In this document: positions 46,827-56,219 of the stretch, piece after piece
Position numbering within the stretch: position 1 is the stretch's first letter
Layout of the letters: every line of letters begins with the position of its first letter
Assembly: GCA_947630705.1 (NCBI GenBank)
Contig: CANRIK010000006.1
Span: 19,302 to 83,301 of the forward strand
Source of the DNA: an uncultured Clostridia bacterium
GTDB taxonomy: Bacteria > Bacillota > Clostridia > Christensenellales > Borkfalkiaceae
DNA: 64,000 nucleotides
Reading direction: 5' to 3'
Notes under the pieces: generated by a model
Databases searched by the model: none
What the model saw: only the letters and a program-made list of their open reading frames with translations
What the model was told of the DNA's origin: nothing
Made by a program: the position numbers and the translations under genes

Positions 46827-48197
46827 ATGGATTTCAATTACGAACGCAAGAATGTGTACAAGGAGGCCGACGGCAAAGAGCTCGAAGCTATTTACGACTA
46901 TGCCGAAGGCTACAAAAAATTTTTAAACGCTTCCAAGACGGAGCGCGACGCGGCTAAAACGGCGGAAAAGATGGCGTTGGAGAGGGGATATACTCCCTTT
47001 TCTTTCGATGAAAAGCTGAAAGCCGGAGACAAGCGCTATTTTATCAACAGAAACAAAAACGTATTTTTAATAAAGGTTGGCACGGAGGATATCGCCGAAA
47101 ACGGCGTCAGAATCATGGTCGCGCACGTCGATTCGCCGCGCCTCGACTTAAAGCCCAATCCCATGTATGAGGACTCCGGACTCTGCTACTTCAAGACGCA
47201 CTACTACGGCGGCATAAAGAAGTATCAGTGGACGGCGCTTCCCCTTGCGCTTCACGGCGTGGTAATGCTCCGCGGCGGCGAACGCGTGGAGGTTTGCGTC
47301 GGCGAGGACGAGGACGACCCCGTATTCTATATCACCGACATACTTCCTCACCTTGCAAGCGAACAGGCTTCGAAGCCCGTTTCGAAGGCTGTGTCCGGAG
47401 AGAGTCTCAACGCCGTCATAGGCGGACTTCCCTCGGTGGGCGAAGAGGAGGAGAAAGAGGCGGTAAAAGCCGCAGTTCTCCGACTTCTCAACAAGAAGTA
47501 CAACATGACCGAAGTCGATTTGCAGTGCTCCGAACTCTGCTTCGTTCCGGCCGGCAAAGCTCGCGACGTCGGCTTCGACGCTTCGCTCATTTCCGCATAC
47601 GGCCACGACGACAAGGTATGTGCGTATCCCGAGATGTGCGCGCTCTTCGACAGCGAACAGAGCCCCCACACCATAATTGCGATTTTCTCCGACAAAGAGG
47701 AGGTCGGCTCCGACGGAGCCACGGGCGCGCAGAGCAGGGTAATATGCGACGTCATAGACACGATTTCCGCTTCCTTCGGAGTGAATCCCGTGGTAGTCAG
47801 ATATAATTCAAAGTGTATATCCGCGGACGTCACGGCCGGTTTCGACCCCGAATACGCTTCCGCGTACGAAAAACGCAATTCCTGCTATATCCACTGCGGC
47901 GCGGCGGTGTCCAAATATACCGGTTCGCGCGGCAAGTCCGGCACGAACGACGCCGGCGCGGAGTTCACGGGCTGGTTGAGGGATGTGTTCGAAGAGAACG
48001 GCGTAATCTGGCAGATGGGCGAGCTCGGCGCGATAGACGTCGGCGGAGGCGGTACGGTCGCCAAATACTTCGCCAATCTCGGAGTGGACACGATAGACGT
48101 CGGCGTTCCCGTGCTGTCTATGCACGCGCCTTACGAACTTATTTCCAAGGCGGACGTTTATGCGCTCTACAAGGCTTGTCTGGCCTTCTGCAAATGA
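46827..48197 (+). CDS. M18 family aminopeptidase
   Basis: VAHVDSPRLDLKPNPMYED; SDKEEVGSDGATGAQS; GAIDVGGGGTVAKYFA. Confidence 0.93.
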   Translation: MDFNYERKNVYKEADGKELEAIYDYAEGYKKFLNASKTERDAAKTAEKMALERGYTPFSFDEKLKAGDKRYFINRNKNVFLIKVGTEDIAENGVRIMVAHVDSPRLDLKPNPMYEDSGLCYFKTHYYGGIKKYQWTALPLALHGVVMLRGGERVEVCVGEDEDDPVFYITDILPHLASEQASKPVSKAVSGESLNAVIGGLPSVGEEEEKEAVKAAVLRLLNKKYNMTEVDLQCSELCFVPAGKARDVGFDASLISAYGHDDKVCAYPEMCALFDSEQSPHTIIAIFSDKEEVGSDGATGAQSRVICDVIDTISASFGVNPVVVRYNSKCISADVTAGFDPEYASAYEKRNSCYIHCGAAVSKYTGSRGKSGTNDAGAEFTGWLRDVFEENGVIWQMGELGAIDVGGGGTVAKYFANLGVDTIDVGVPVLSMHAPYELISKADVYALYKACLAFCK

Positions 48198-48314
48198 GAA
48201 AACTCAATACGTTCTCGTAAAACCCTATAATACAATCGATAAAACTTGATATAGTACAATAAAAAGAACCCGATAGAATGTAATAAACAGAACCTAATAT
48301 GATTCAATAAAAAA

Positions 48315-48341
48315 GCGGCGGCGAGCATGGCTCGCCGCCGC
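48315..48341. terminator. Terminator hairpin between convergent genes
   Basis: GCGGCGGCGAG-N5-CTCGCCGCCGC preceded by A-run. Confidence 0.75.
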
Positions 48342-48353
48342 AACTTTATGTCT

Positions 48354-49589
48354 TTATTTCTTTCTGGGAGTGAAGCAGAAGATTTCCGTAAGCGACTGTC
48401 TGACGAACAGTCTGTACTTGTAGCAGCCCGATTCGAACAGCACGTAAACTCTGTCGCCGTTGGCGCACAGCCCTTCCGACATAGAGGGAACGGAATACTC
48501 TCTCTGCAACAGATTATTGTCCGTAAAGTACACGTTTAAAGTGGATTCTGTATACTGAACTCCGGATTTCGTTTCAACGCCTTCATAGGCAAAGTTCTTT
48601 CCGGTGAGAGTGGCGTAGGTCTTTCTGTTAGATGAGGTGTAAATATCTTCCCAATTATAGTACAGAAGCGAGGAGTTGGAAAGCGCGTAGCTCTGCGACA
48701 GCACGAGTTTTCCTCCGCCCGTCGAGACGCCCGTAATTCTTGCAAATCCCTGAATTTTTTCGGGTAAGGAATAAATGTTCTGCACTCTCGGCACCTTATT
48801 TTCGTCGGCTACCGAACTGCTTGAAATTTTTTGCAGACCGTAGACGTTGGAAGTTTCGTTTGAACAGTTATATTCATAGACGAGCGCATGTTGCTCGTTT
48901 CCGAAACGGTTGGTGATTTTATGGTCCGTCTGATACTCGTCGTAGCCGTCGAGATAGAACTCTCCGACGTACAGTCTGTCGTCTGTTATGCTCGGTGTGC
49001 CGTCGTCGTAGAAGTAGCAGAAGGACGCCTTGTTGTTGGCTTTGAAGGAGGCGGTGAACCTGATCACGTTTTCGCCGTCTTTCATGGCGGCGCGCGCAAT
49101 GAGTTCGTCGGCGATATTCGTATAGCCCGAATTGTAGTCTGTCTTGGCGCAGTAGACCGTTCCGTCCGAAACCACCCAGAGAGTGCCGTATCTGTCGCCC
49201 TGTCTGCAACTTGTGGCGACGCCTCCGGCGTGTCCGGTGTATTCGGAGCCGTCCTCGTTTTCAAGAGTAACATATCCGACGTAGCCGGTAGTTCTGCCCG
49301 TAACGTACAGCCTCGAAGCGCCGTCTTTCATATAGGCGCTGAAAATCATATATTCCTGCGTGGCCTTGACCTGCTCTCCGTTCTCGTTTTCTGCGATATA
49401 CTCGCCGGTATAATTGGTAATTCCCTGCGGCACCGCGTCATCTTCGAGACCCGGGACGGCAACGCTCTTCGTAAAGTCCTCGAAGTCGGGATAGTCGTCG
49501 CCCCAGAGCCATATCACTATAAACGTCGCAAGGAACACTATAACGGTAAAGACAGTGATTCCGGCGATCAAGAGTTTTTTATGTTTCAT
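48354..49589 (-). CDS. Secreted/membrane-anchored protein of unknown function
   Basis: 411 aa, N-terminal TM (KLLIAGITVFTVIVFLATFIVIWLW), extracellular-type composition; family not recognised. Confidence 0.65.
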   Translation of the reverse strand: MKHKKLLIAGITVFTVIVFLATFIVIWLWGDDYPDFEDFTKSVAVPGLEDDAVPQGITNYTGEYIAENENGEQVKATQEYMIFSAYMKDGASRLYVTGRTTGYVGYVTLENEDGSEYTGHAGGVATSCRQGDRYGTLWVVSDGTVYCAKTDYNSGYTNIADELIARAAMKDGENVIRFTASFKANNKASFCYFYDDGTPSITDDRLYVGEFYLDGYDEYQTDHKITNRFGNEQHALVYEYNCSNETSNVYGLQKISSSSVADENKVPRVQNIYSLPEKIQGFARITGVSTGGGKLVLSQSYALSNSSLLYYNWEDIYTSSNRKTYATLTGKNFAYEGVETKSGVQYTESTLNVYFTDNNLLQREYSVPSMSEGLCANGDRVYVLFESGCYKYRLFVRQSLTEIFCFTPRKK

Positions 49590-49845
49590 ATATCTGCGCT
49601 CCGTAATCGGTATTGTACAGTCAATATCATTTTAACAGACGCGCGCGAAAAAAGCAAATTTTCTGCGAAGAATATTTCATTTTCGCGGCATAAAAGAAAA
49701 ATGCCTCTCGCCGAAAGTCTCTCAATCCGCGGCATAGGCATTTATCTTTTCCCGTTACGGTATTTATTTTGGACTGCTGTAATCCCGTTACGGTATTAAT
49801 TTTGTCGGATTCGCGTTCGGAGAGGGGAGAGCCCACGGCGAGCGT

Positions 49846-50205
49846 TTATCCCGTTATTGCCTTTAAAATCAATCCAAAGACAAACGTCGCCAGCGCGCCC
49901 AGAAACGCGAGAAAAATTTTAAAAGAAATTTCCCTCTGTTTCTGTTTTGCCGTACGTTTCCATGCAAAGCCGTTCTCTTTCAGACTGATTACGTACATTT
50001 TCTCGCCTTTGCGTTCGGAGTAAATAAGGTCGAAATACCCGTCGAGATGCAGTGCGTTCAGAATGGTATCCAGCTCGTCGGTATTCAGTTTGCGGTTCTG
50101 CGGAAGAACGGCCATAATGTCCATAGGGGAGACGAGGCACCCTTCCGTGCCGTCGCAGAGGCAGTATACCGCAGACATAACTTCGTTTTCGCTCTTGCTC
50201 AACAT
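49846..50205 (-). CDS. Small wHTH-like protein with C-terminal TM
   Basis: About 119 aa MLSKSENEVMSAVYCLC...LNALHLDGYFDLIYSERKGEKMYVISLKENG...FLAFLGALATFVFGLIL. Confidence 0.6.
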   Translation of the reverse strand: MLSKSENEVMSAVYCLCDGTEGCLVSPMDIMAVLPQNRKLNTDELDTILNALHLDGYFDLIYSERKGEKMYVISLKENGFAWKRTAKQKQREISFKIFLAFLGALATFVFGLILKAITG

Positions 50206-50597
50206 AATAAAAGTATCAGCCACAGCGCGCAGATGACCGCACTGCCCAGCGCTCCGCCGGCAAACGCCGCCCAAAACGCGGATCTGCGGTCGTCGGCCCT
50301 TTCTTCGAACGCGTAGTCGTCGTCAAGCCCGTCGTCGCACTCCGGCTCCGTCTGCGGTTGGGGCTCCGGATCGAATTCCTTCAAGAGAGCCACGCAGTAC
50401 ATGTTCCCTCCGGAATATTTGACGTCGATGTATCCCTCTGACGAGAGCTTTTTTATGGCTTTTTCGAGTTCCTCAACGTCGTGAGGTTGACCCTCCGGCA
50501 ACGCCTCGAAAAAATCCTCCGTCGAGACGACAAAATAGCGCCCGAAAGTTCCGAGCGCGTAAATTTTATTCAGGATTGCGCTGCAAATTCCGTCCAT
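50199..50597 (-). CDS. Small wHTH-like protein with C-terminal TM (analogous to neighbour)
   Basis: 132 aa ...LEKAIKKLSSEGYIDVKYSGGNMYCVALLKEF...AFAGGALGSAVICALWLILLLC; overlaps the following gene. Confidence 0.6.
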   Translation of the reverse strand: MDGICSAILNKIYALGTFGRYFVVSTEDFFEALPEGQPHDVEELEKAIKKLSSEGYIDVKYSGGNMYCVALLKEFDPEPQPQTEPECDDGLDDDYAFEERADDRRSAFWAAFAGGALGSAVICALWLILLLC

Positions 50598-50636
50598 ATA
50601 AATAATAATGGCAGAAATTGCGTCAAATTATACCGT

Positions 50637-50966
50637 TCAGCCGCCTTTTACGGCCACATAAATGAGTCCGCCCACAAACAGAGCAATGCTCAATCCCAGC
50701 AGGATATAGGCCGCCACCGTCAGCGCGAACACTCCGTTGAAGTTGTTTTTCTTTTTCTGTACGGATAAAAAGGAGAGCGAAGCGAGTTCCAACAGTACGG
50801 AAACTATCAATAAGTAAATTCCGACGTTCGGAATAAAAGAGCAGCCGAACGCTGCCGCGGCGGCAATCAAAGCGCCCAAAGCCACGAAAAAGTAAACACG
50901 TGTTGAGTTTTTCTGCGTATCCGCATTGTTTTTCCCATCATTTAAGGGCAGTTCGTTTCTCTTCAT
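50637..50966 (-). CDS. Small membrane protein of unknown function
   Basis: About 109 aa, three TM segments; overlaps rqcH end. Confidence 0.55.
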   Translation of the reverse strand: MKRNELPLNDGKNNADTQKNSTRVYFFVALGALIAAAAAFGCSFIPNVGIYLLIVSVLLELASLSFLSVQKKKNNFNGVFALTVAAYILLGLSIALFVGGLIYVAVKGG

Positions 50967-52626
50967 TTTCAACTGATTCTCCAAAGTGACTTTCGGGGTT
51001 TGCAAGCAAAGTCTTATATTCTGTGTAAGTCACCGAGCCGGCGTTTGCCGCCGGAGGCTTTCTGACGTGCTTTTTTCTCGTGTAGTCGACGGGAACTTTC
51101 GTTCCGCCGCGTGCGTCGGAGTAATACGCGCATATCTCCGCGGCGGAAAGCAATACCTCGTCGGGTATCTCTCTGTCTCCGCAGATTATTGCCACGTGAG
51201 AGGAGTGATATCCGTGGGTGTGCAGCCACATATCCGAGCCCGAAAGACTTTTAAGAAGTCTGTCGTTCTGAATGTTGTTCCGTCCCGACAATACCTTGAA
51301 ACCGCCTATTTCGTACTCTCTGAAAGGCGTAGTTTCCGGCCGTTTTTTGACTTTCGCCGTCTCCTTTATGAGGCCTATGCTCCGCAGTTCTTCCTCTGTT
51401 TCTTTCAGGTCGTCGAGGCTTTCGGCGGAGGATATGTGCGCTCCAATGCTTTCGAGATAGTTCAGTCTCTCTTCTGTTTCCTCTTTCTGTACGGAGACGC
51501 TCTCGCGCGTTCTCTTCAATTTTGCATATTTTTTAAAGAATTTCTGGGCGTTCTGCGAGGCCGACAGAGTTCTGTCGAGCTCTATCTTGATTTTGCCGCC
51601 TTTTTGGTCGTAATAATTGTCCGCCTCGAAACTCTGCGCGCCCTTCGGCACGGCATAGATATTGGCGGTCAACAGTTCGCCTTTCAGACGTATTTCGTCG
51701 GCTCCGCGGCACTCGTCGAGTTTTGAATTTATGATCTGCAACCTCTTTTCCGACTTCTTGACGGCCCCGGAGAGCGCCGAGCACAGTCTCTTCGTCTCTT
51801 CCTCGAAACGCTGTTTTTCGTAGAGGTAGTCGTAGAACACCTTCTGCGCTTCCAAAACGGTGGGAAAATCCTGTCTGTCCGCCTTCTGACTTCTCACCTT
51901 GAAGTCCTCCGGTTTCCCGTCCGAAAAAGTTACGCAGGGGGATATCCGTCCGCCGCATAAATATTCGTTGACGTCCCTTGCTGTGGGCTTTCCGCCGTAT
52001 GTCTCCGCAATGTCCAGCGCCGTGGAATACGCCACGCCTTTCACTTTCGAGGATATGAATTCCGTAAGGTCGCCGCCGGCGTATATAAATGCGTTTTCCA
52101 GCGCCTTCAAATCGTTCGGCGGAATTTTTTCCTGAGGTTCGGGAAGTACGTATTTGACCCCCGGGAAGAGCACGCGCCGCGTGTTTTCGCCTATCGCCGA
52201 AGTTTTCAATGCACCGCAGATTATCCCGTCTTTTGTGAGCACTGCGTTGGAATATTTGCCCATGAGCTCCACGTACAGCCGCATTTTGAGCCTTTCGAAT
52301 TCCGATGTGCAGTCGAAGTCGAGCATGACCACTCTCTCGAACGGCAGTTGCGATACGGAAGTTATCTCCGCATTCGAAAGGTGTTTTCTCAAAAGCATGC
52401 AAAAAGCCGGAGCCGCCTGCGGCACTGGTCTGTCCCCGTCGGTGAGACTTATTCGGCAGGCTCTCGCACAAAGACATATGTCGAGTTTAACCGAGCCTTT
52501 TGCGGTGTATATAATAAACGTAAGGCTGTCGCGGTCGTATTGGACTATTTTTGATATTTTTCCGCCGCGCAGACGCTCGTTCAGCTCTTCGGCAATGTAT
52601 TTTATTGTAAAGGCGTCCTGCGGCAT
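50938..52626 (-). CDS. rqcH: RqcH/NFACT family (fibronectin-binding-protein-like) protein
   Basis: MPQDAFTIKYIAEELNERLRGGKISKIVQ; SGSDMWLHTHGYHSSHVAII; YTRKKHVRKPPAANAGSVTYTEYKT. Confidence 0.92.
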   Translation of the reverse strand: MPQDAFTIKYIAEELNERLRGGKISKIVQYDRDSLTFIIYTAKGSVKLDICLCARACRISLTDGDRPVPQAAPAFCMLLRKHLSNAEITSVSQLPFERVVMLDFDCTSEFERLKMRLYVELMGKYSNAVLTKDGIICGALKTSAIGENTRRVLFPGVKYVLPEPQEKIPPNDLKALENAFIYAGGDLTEFISSKVKGVAYSTALDIAETYGGKPTARDVNEYLCGGRISPCVTFSDGKPEDFKVRSQKADRQDFPTVLEAQKVFYDYLYEKQRFEEETKRLCSALSGAVKKSEKRLQIINSKLDECRGADEIRLKGELLTANIYAVPKGAQSFEADNYYDQKGGKIKIELDRTLSASQNAQKFFKKYAKLKRTRESVSVQKEETEERLNYLESIGAHISSAESLDDLKETEEELRSIGLIKETAKVKKRPETTPFREYEIGGFKVLSGRNNIQNDRLLKSLSGSDMWLHTHGYHSSHVAIICGDREIPDEVLLSAAEICAYYSDARGGTKVPVDYTRKKHVRKPPAANAGSVTYTEYKTLLANPESHFGESVENEEKRTALK

Positions 52627-52775
52627 AGACTTTCGGCTCCGTGCGGAATTTTGATTATTATAACTCAAAAAAAATCAAAAGTAAATTGATTACCGGCAGA
52701 AAAACGCTTTGCAAAATAAAAGTAATATGTTAAAATAATCGATATACGAATTTATATAATATTGAGGAGTTATCT

Positions 52776-54149
52776 ATGAATTACACGCAAGCTACCGGAG
52801 AAAAGAGCACGGTTAAGCTCACAATCACCTTCACCGAGGAGGAGTGGAAGAGCGCAATAAACAAGGCATACCTTAAAACGCGCGGCAAGTACACCGTTCC
52901 CGGGTTCAGAAAAGGCAAGGCGCCCCAGCCCGTGCTTGAAAACTATTACGGCAAGGGCGTATTCTTCGAGGAGGCGTTCAACGCTCTCTATTCCGAACAT
53001 TACTACTCCATTCTCGAAAAAGAGAAAGACAATTTCACCGCGGTAGGCGAGCCCGAACTCGGCGTCGAATCTATGGAGGAGGGCAAGGGCGTAGTGCTCA
53101 CGGCGGTAGTCCCCGTAAAGCCCGAAGTCAAAATCGAAAAATATACCGGTTTAAAAATCAAAAAGTTTGAGTATAATGTTACCGACGAAGACGTCGAGAA
53201 GGAAGCCAAAAAACTTGTGGCTTCCGAGGCAAAGACGGTTGAGGCGGAGGACAGACCCTGCAAGACAGGCGACATCGTGAACATAGACTTTTCCGGTTCG
53301 GTTGACGGCGAAAAATTTTCCGGCGGCACCGCCGAAGATTACGATCTCGAACTCGGAAGCGGCAGCTTTATCCCGGGCTTCGAGGACGCGGTCGTCGGAA
53401 TGAAAAAGGGCGAATCGAGGGATATCAACGTCACGTTCCCCGAAAATTATCAGGCGGACAATCTTCGCGGTAAGGCCGCCGTGTTCGCCATAAAGCTGAA
53501 TAAAATCACCGAAAGACAGTATCCCGAACTCACCGACGAATACGTGAAGGCTCACGCCGGCTCCGAATCCGTGGAGGCATATAAAAAGAAGCTTCGCGAA
53601 AGACTCGAAAAGTCCGCAGAGAGCCGCGGCAGAGACGAAACCGAGGGCAGTATCCTCGCGGCAATCTCCAAGTATACCGAAGTTGAGATTCCCACGGCCA
53701 TGGTCGAGGGTGAAATAGACAGAATAGTTCAGGATTTCTCCTACCGCCTTATGTATCAGGGCATAAAAATGGACGAATATCTCAAATACATGGGCACGGA
53801 CATGAAGACGTTCCGCTCCCAGTACGAGACGGAAGCCCACCGCAGAGTGCTCTGCCAGCTTATAGTTGATAAGATAGTAAAGGAGCAGAACTTCAAGGCG
53901 GAGCCCGAGGAAGTAGACGCCAAAATAGCGGAACAGGCGGCCTCCGTCGAAAAGACCGCGGAAGAGTATAAAAAATCTATGGACCCCAGACAGATAGAAT
54001 ATATTTCCAACGATATAATCATCACAAAACTCTTCGACTATCTGCAAGCCAACAACGAAATGTATCTGGGCGAGGACGACAAGGCAGAAAAGCCCAAGGC
54101 CAAAAAGACCGCCAAAAAATCCGCGCAGAAGGCCGAGGACGCCGAATAA
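52776..54149 (+). CDS. tig: Trigger factor
   Basis: KAYLKTRGKYTVPGFRKGKAPQPVLENYYGKGVF; GDIVNIDFSGSVDGEKFSGG; upstream of clpP-clpX. Confidence 0.95.
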   Translation: MNYTQATGEKSTVKLTITFTEEEWKSAINKAYLKTRGKYTVPGFRKGKAPQPVLENYYGKGVFFEEAFNALYSEHYYSILEKEKDNFTAVGEPELGVESMEEGKGVVLTAVVPVKPEVKIEKYTGLKIKKFEYNVTDEDVEKEAKKLVASEAKTVEAEDRPCKTGDIVNIDFSGSVDGEKFSGGTAEDYDLELGSGSFIPGFEDAVVGMKKGESRDINVTFPENYQADNLRGKAAVFAIKLNKITERQYPELTDEYVKAHAGSESVEAYKKKLRERLEKSAESRGRDETEGSILAAISKYTEVEIPTAMVEGEIDRIVQDFSYRLMYQGIKMDEYLKYMGTDMKTFRSQYETEAHRRVLCQLIVDKIVKEQNFKAEPEEVDAKIAEQAASVEKTAEEYKKSMDPRQIEYISNDIIITKLFDYLQANNEMYLGEDDKAEKPKAKKTAKKSAQKAEDAE

Positions 54150-54174
54150 TTTTTAAGTTTTAAGGAGCTAATAT

Positions 54175-54771
54175 ATGAATGATATCAAAGGCGCGCTCGT
54201 GCCCTATATCGTAGAGCAGACCTCTCGCGGAGAGCGCTCGTACGACATTTATTCGAGACTTTTGGAGGACAGGATAATATTCCTTACGGGAGAGATTGAC
54301 GACGCGGTTGCAAATACGGTTGTCGCGCAGCTCATCTATCTCGAAGCCAAGGACCCCTCCAAGGACATATCTCTTTACATCAACAGCCCGGGCGGCTCCG
54401 TTTCGGCCGGACTTGCGATATACGATACGATGAATTATATCAAGTGCGACGTCTCCACAATCTGCATAGGCATGGCGGCAAGCATGGGCGCGTTCCTTCT
54501 TTCCAGCGGACAGAAGGGCAAGCGCTTTGCTCTCCCCAACAGCGAAATTATGATTCACCAGCCTCTCGGCGGCGCGCAGGGACAGGCGAGCGACATTAAA
54601 ATCGCCGCCGACCACATATTGAAGACAAGACAAAAGCTCAATACGATACTGTCCCAGAACTCCGGCAGACCCATAGAGGAGATCGAAAGGGATACCGACC
54701 GCGACAATTATCTGTCTGCGGAAGAGGCCAAAAATTACGGACTTATCGACCGCGTTTTCTATAAACGTTGA
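54175..54771 (+). CDS. clpP: ATP-dependent Clp protease proteolytic subunit
   Basis: [51 protein letters not shown]. Confidence 0.98.
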   Translation: MNDIKGALVPYIVEQTSRGERSYDIYSRLLEDRIIFLTGEIDDAVANTVVAQLIYLEAKDPSKDISLYINSPGGSVSAGLAIYDTMNYIKCDVSTICIGMAASMGAFLLSSGQKGKRFALPNSEIMIHQPLGGAQGQASDIKIAADHILKTRQKLNTILSQNSGRPIEEIERDTDRDNYLSAEEAKNYGLIDRVFYKR

Positions 54772-54903
54772 CGGCTGTCAGATAATTTCCGTGATCGGCA
54801 CGGTTCGCGCCGTCCGTGGGCGTGTAAGCCGCGCCGACAACATTAAATCCGACTGCCGCATACAGATTCGCTTCGTCTTGCGGCAAAATATAAAAGGACT
54901 TGT

Positions 54904-56124
54904 ATGAAAGAAAAGCAATTTTGTTCATTCTGCGGAAAAACCGAAGATTTGGTCAAAAGATTAATAAAGGGAAGGAACGGCGCCTGCATCTGCGACGAAT
55001 GTATAGAGATATGCCGCGATATGGTGAAGGACCTCGACGAGGAAACGACGTCCGAAGTTCCCCTCAAAACTCCGGCGGAGATAAAGTGCGAGCTGGACAA
55101 ATATATCGTCGGACAGGAGGAGGCAAAGCGCGTTCTCTCCGTGGCGGTATACAATCATTATAAGCGCATAAACAATCTTCAAAAGGACAAAGACGCGGAA
55201 GTCGAGATAGAGAAGAGCAATATTCTTCTCCTCGGTCCCACCGGCTGCGGCAAAACCTTGCTCGCGAGGACGCTTGCACGTATTTTGAACGTGCCCTTTG
55301 CAGCGGCGGACGCAACCACTCTTACCGAGGCCGGCTATGTCGGCGAGGACGTTGAAAATATCCTTTTAAAACTTATTCAGAACGCCGATTACGATATTTC
55401 CAGAGCCGAACGCGGAATAATCTATATCGACGAGATAGATAAAATCGCAAGAAAGGGCGAAAACGTATCAATAACCCGCGACGTTTCCGGCGAGGGCGTT
55501 CAGCAGGCGCTTTTGAAAATAATAGAGAGCACCGTAGCCAACGTGCCTCCGCAGGGCGGCAGAAAGCACCCCCAGCAGGAGTGTTTGAGGATAGACACGA
55601 CGAATATCCTGTTCATCTGCGGCGGAGCGTTCGTGGGATTGGATAAAATAGTACAGAAGCGGCGCGACAACACTTCGCTGGGCTTCGGCGGCGACGTTAA
55701 AAAGTCGGAAGAAAACATATACGAAATGCTCTCCGACGTCAAGCCGCAGGATCTCACGCAGTTCGGGCTCATTCCCGAATTTGTGGGCAGGGTTCCGATA
55801 GTGGTCAGTCTGCATCCGTTGACGGAGGACGCGCTCGTCGAAATTCTTACCCAGCCCAAAAACGCAATAATAAAGCAGTATCAGAAACTCATAGCGATGG
55901 ACGGCGTAAAACTTACGGTGGAGGACTCCGCCGTGCGCGAGATAGCCAACACCGCCATTCGTTTAAAGACCGGCGCAAGAGGACTGCGAACGATTATTGA
56001 AGGCTTCATGACCTCCGTAATGTATAAGATTCCCTCCGAAAAGAACGTCGAGGAGGTCATAGTCACCAAGGAGTGCGTAACCGACAAGGCGGAGCCGAAG
56101 ATTATCTATAAGCAATCTGCATGA
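54904..56124 (+). CDS. clpX: ATP-dependent Clp protease ATPase subunit ClpX
   Basis: [15 protein letters not shown]...CDECIEIC zinc finger; [17 protein letters not shown]. Confidence 0.98.
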   Translation: MKEKQFCSFCGKTEDLVKRLIKGRNGACICDECIEICRDMVKDLDEETTSEVPLKTPAEIKCELDKYIVGQEEAKRVLSVAVYNHYKRINNLQKDKDAEVEIEKSNILLLGPTGCGKTLLARTLARILNVPFAAADATTLTEAGYVGEDVENILLKLIQNADYDISRAERGIIYIDEIDKIARKGENVSITRDVSGEGVQQALLKIIESTVANVPPQGGRKHPQQECLRIDTTNILFICGGAFVGLDKIVQKRRDNTSLGFGGDVKKSEENIYEMLSDVKPQDLTQFGLIPEFVGRVPIVVSLHPLTEDALVEILTQPKNAIIKQYQKLIAMDGVKLTVEDSAVREIANTAIRLKTGARGLRTIIEGFMTSVMYKIPSEKNVEEVIVTKECVTDKAEPKIIYKQSA

Positions 56125-56219
56125 CGCAGAAAACTCGATACGTAATAAGTATTTAATGAAAACTATCGCGCGCAATTTCTTTTTTATAAGGGAATTGCGC
56201 TTTATTCAAAGGAGATAAA

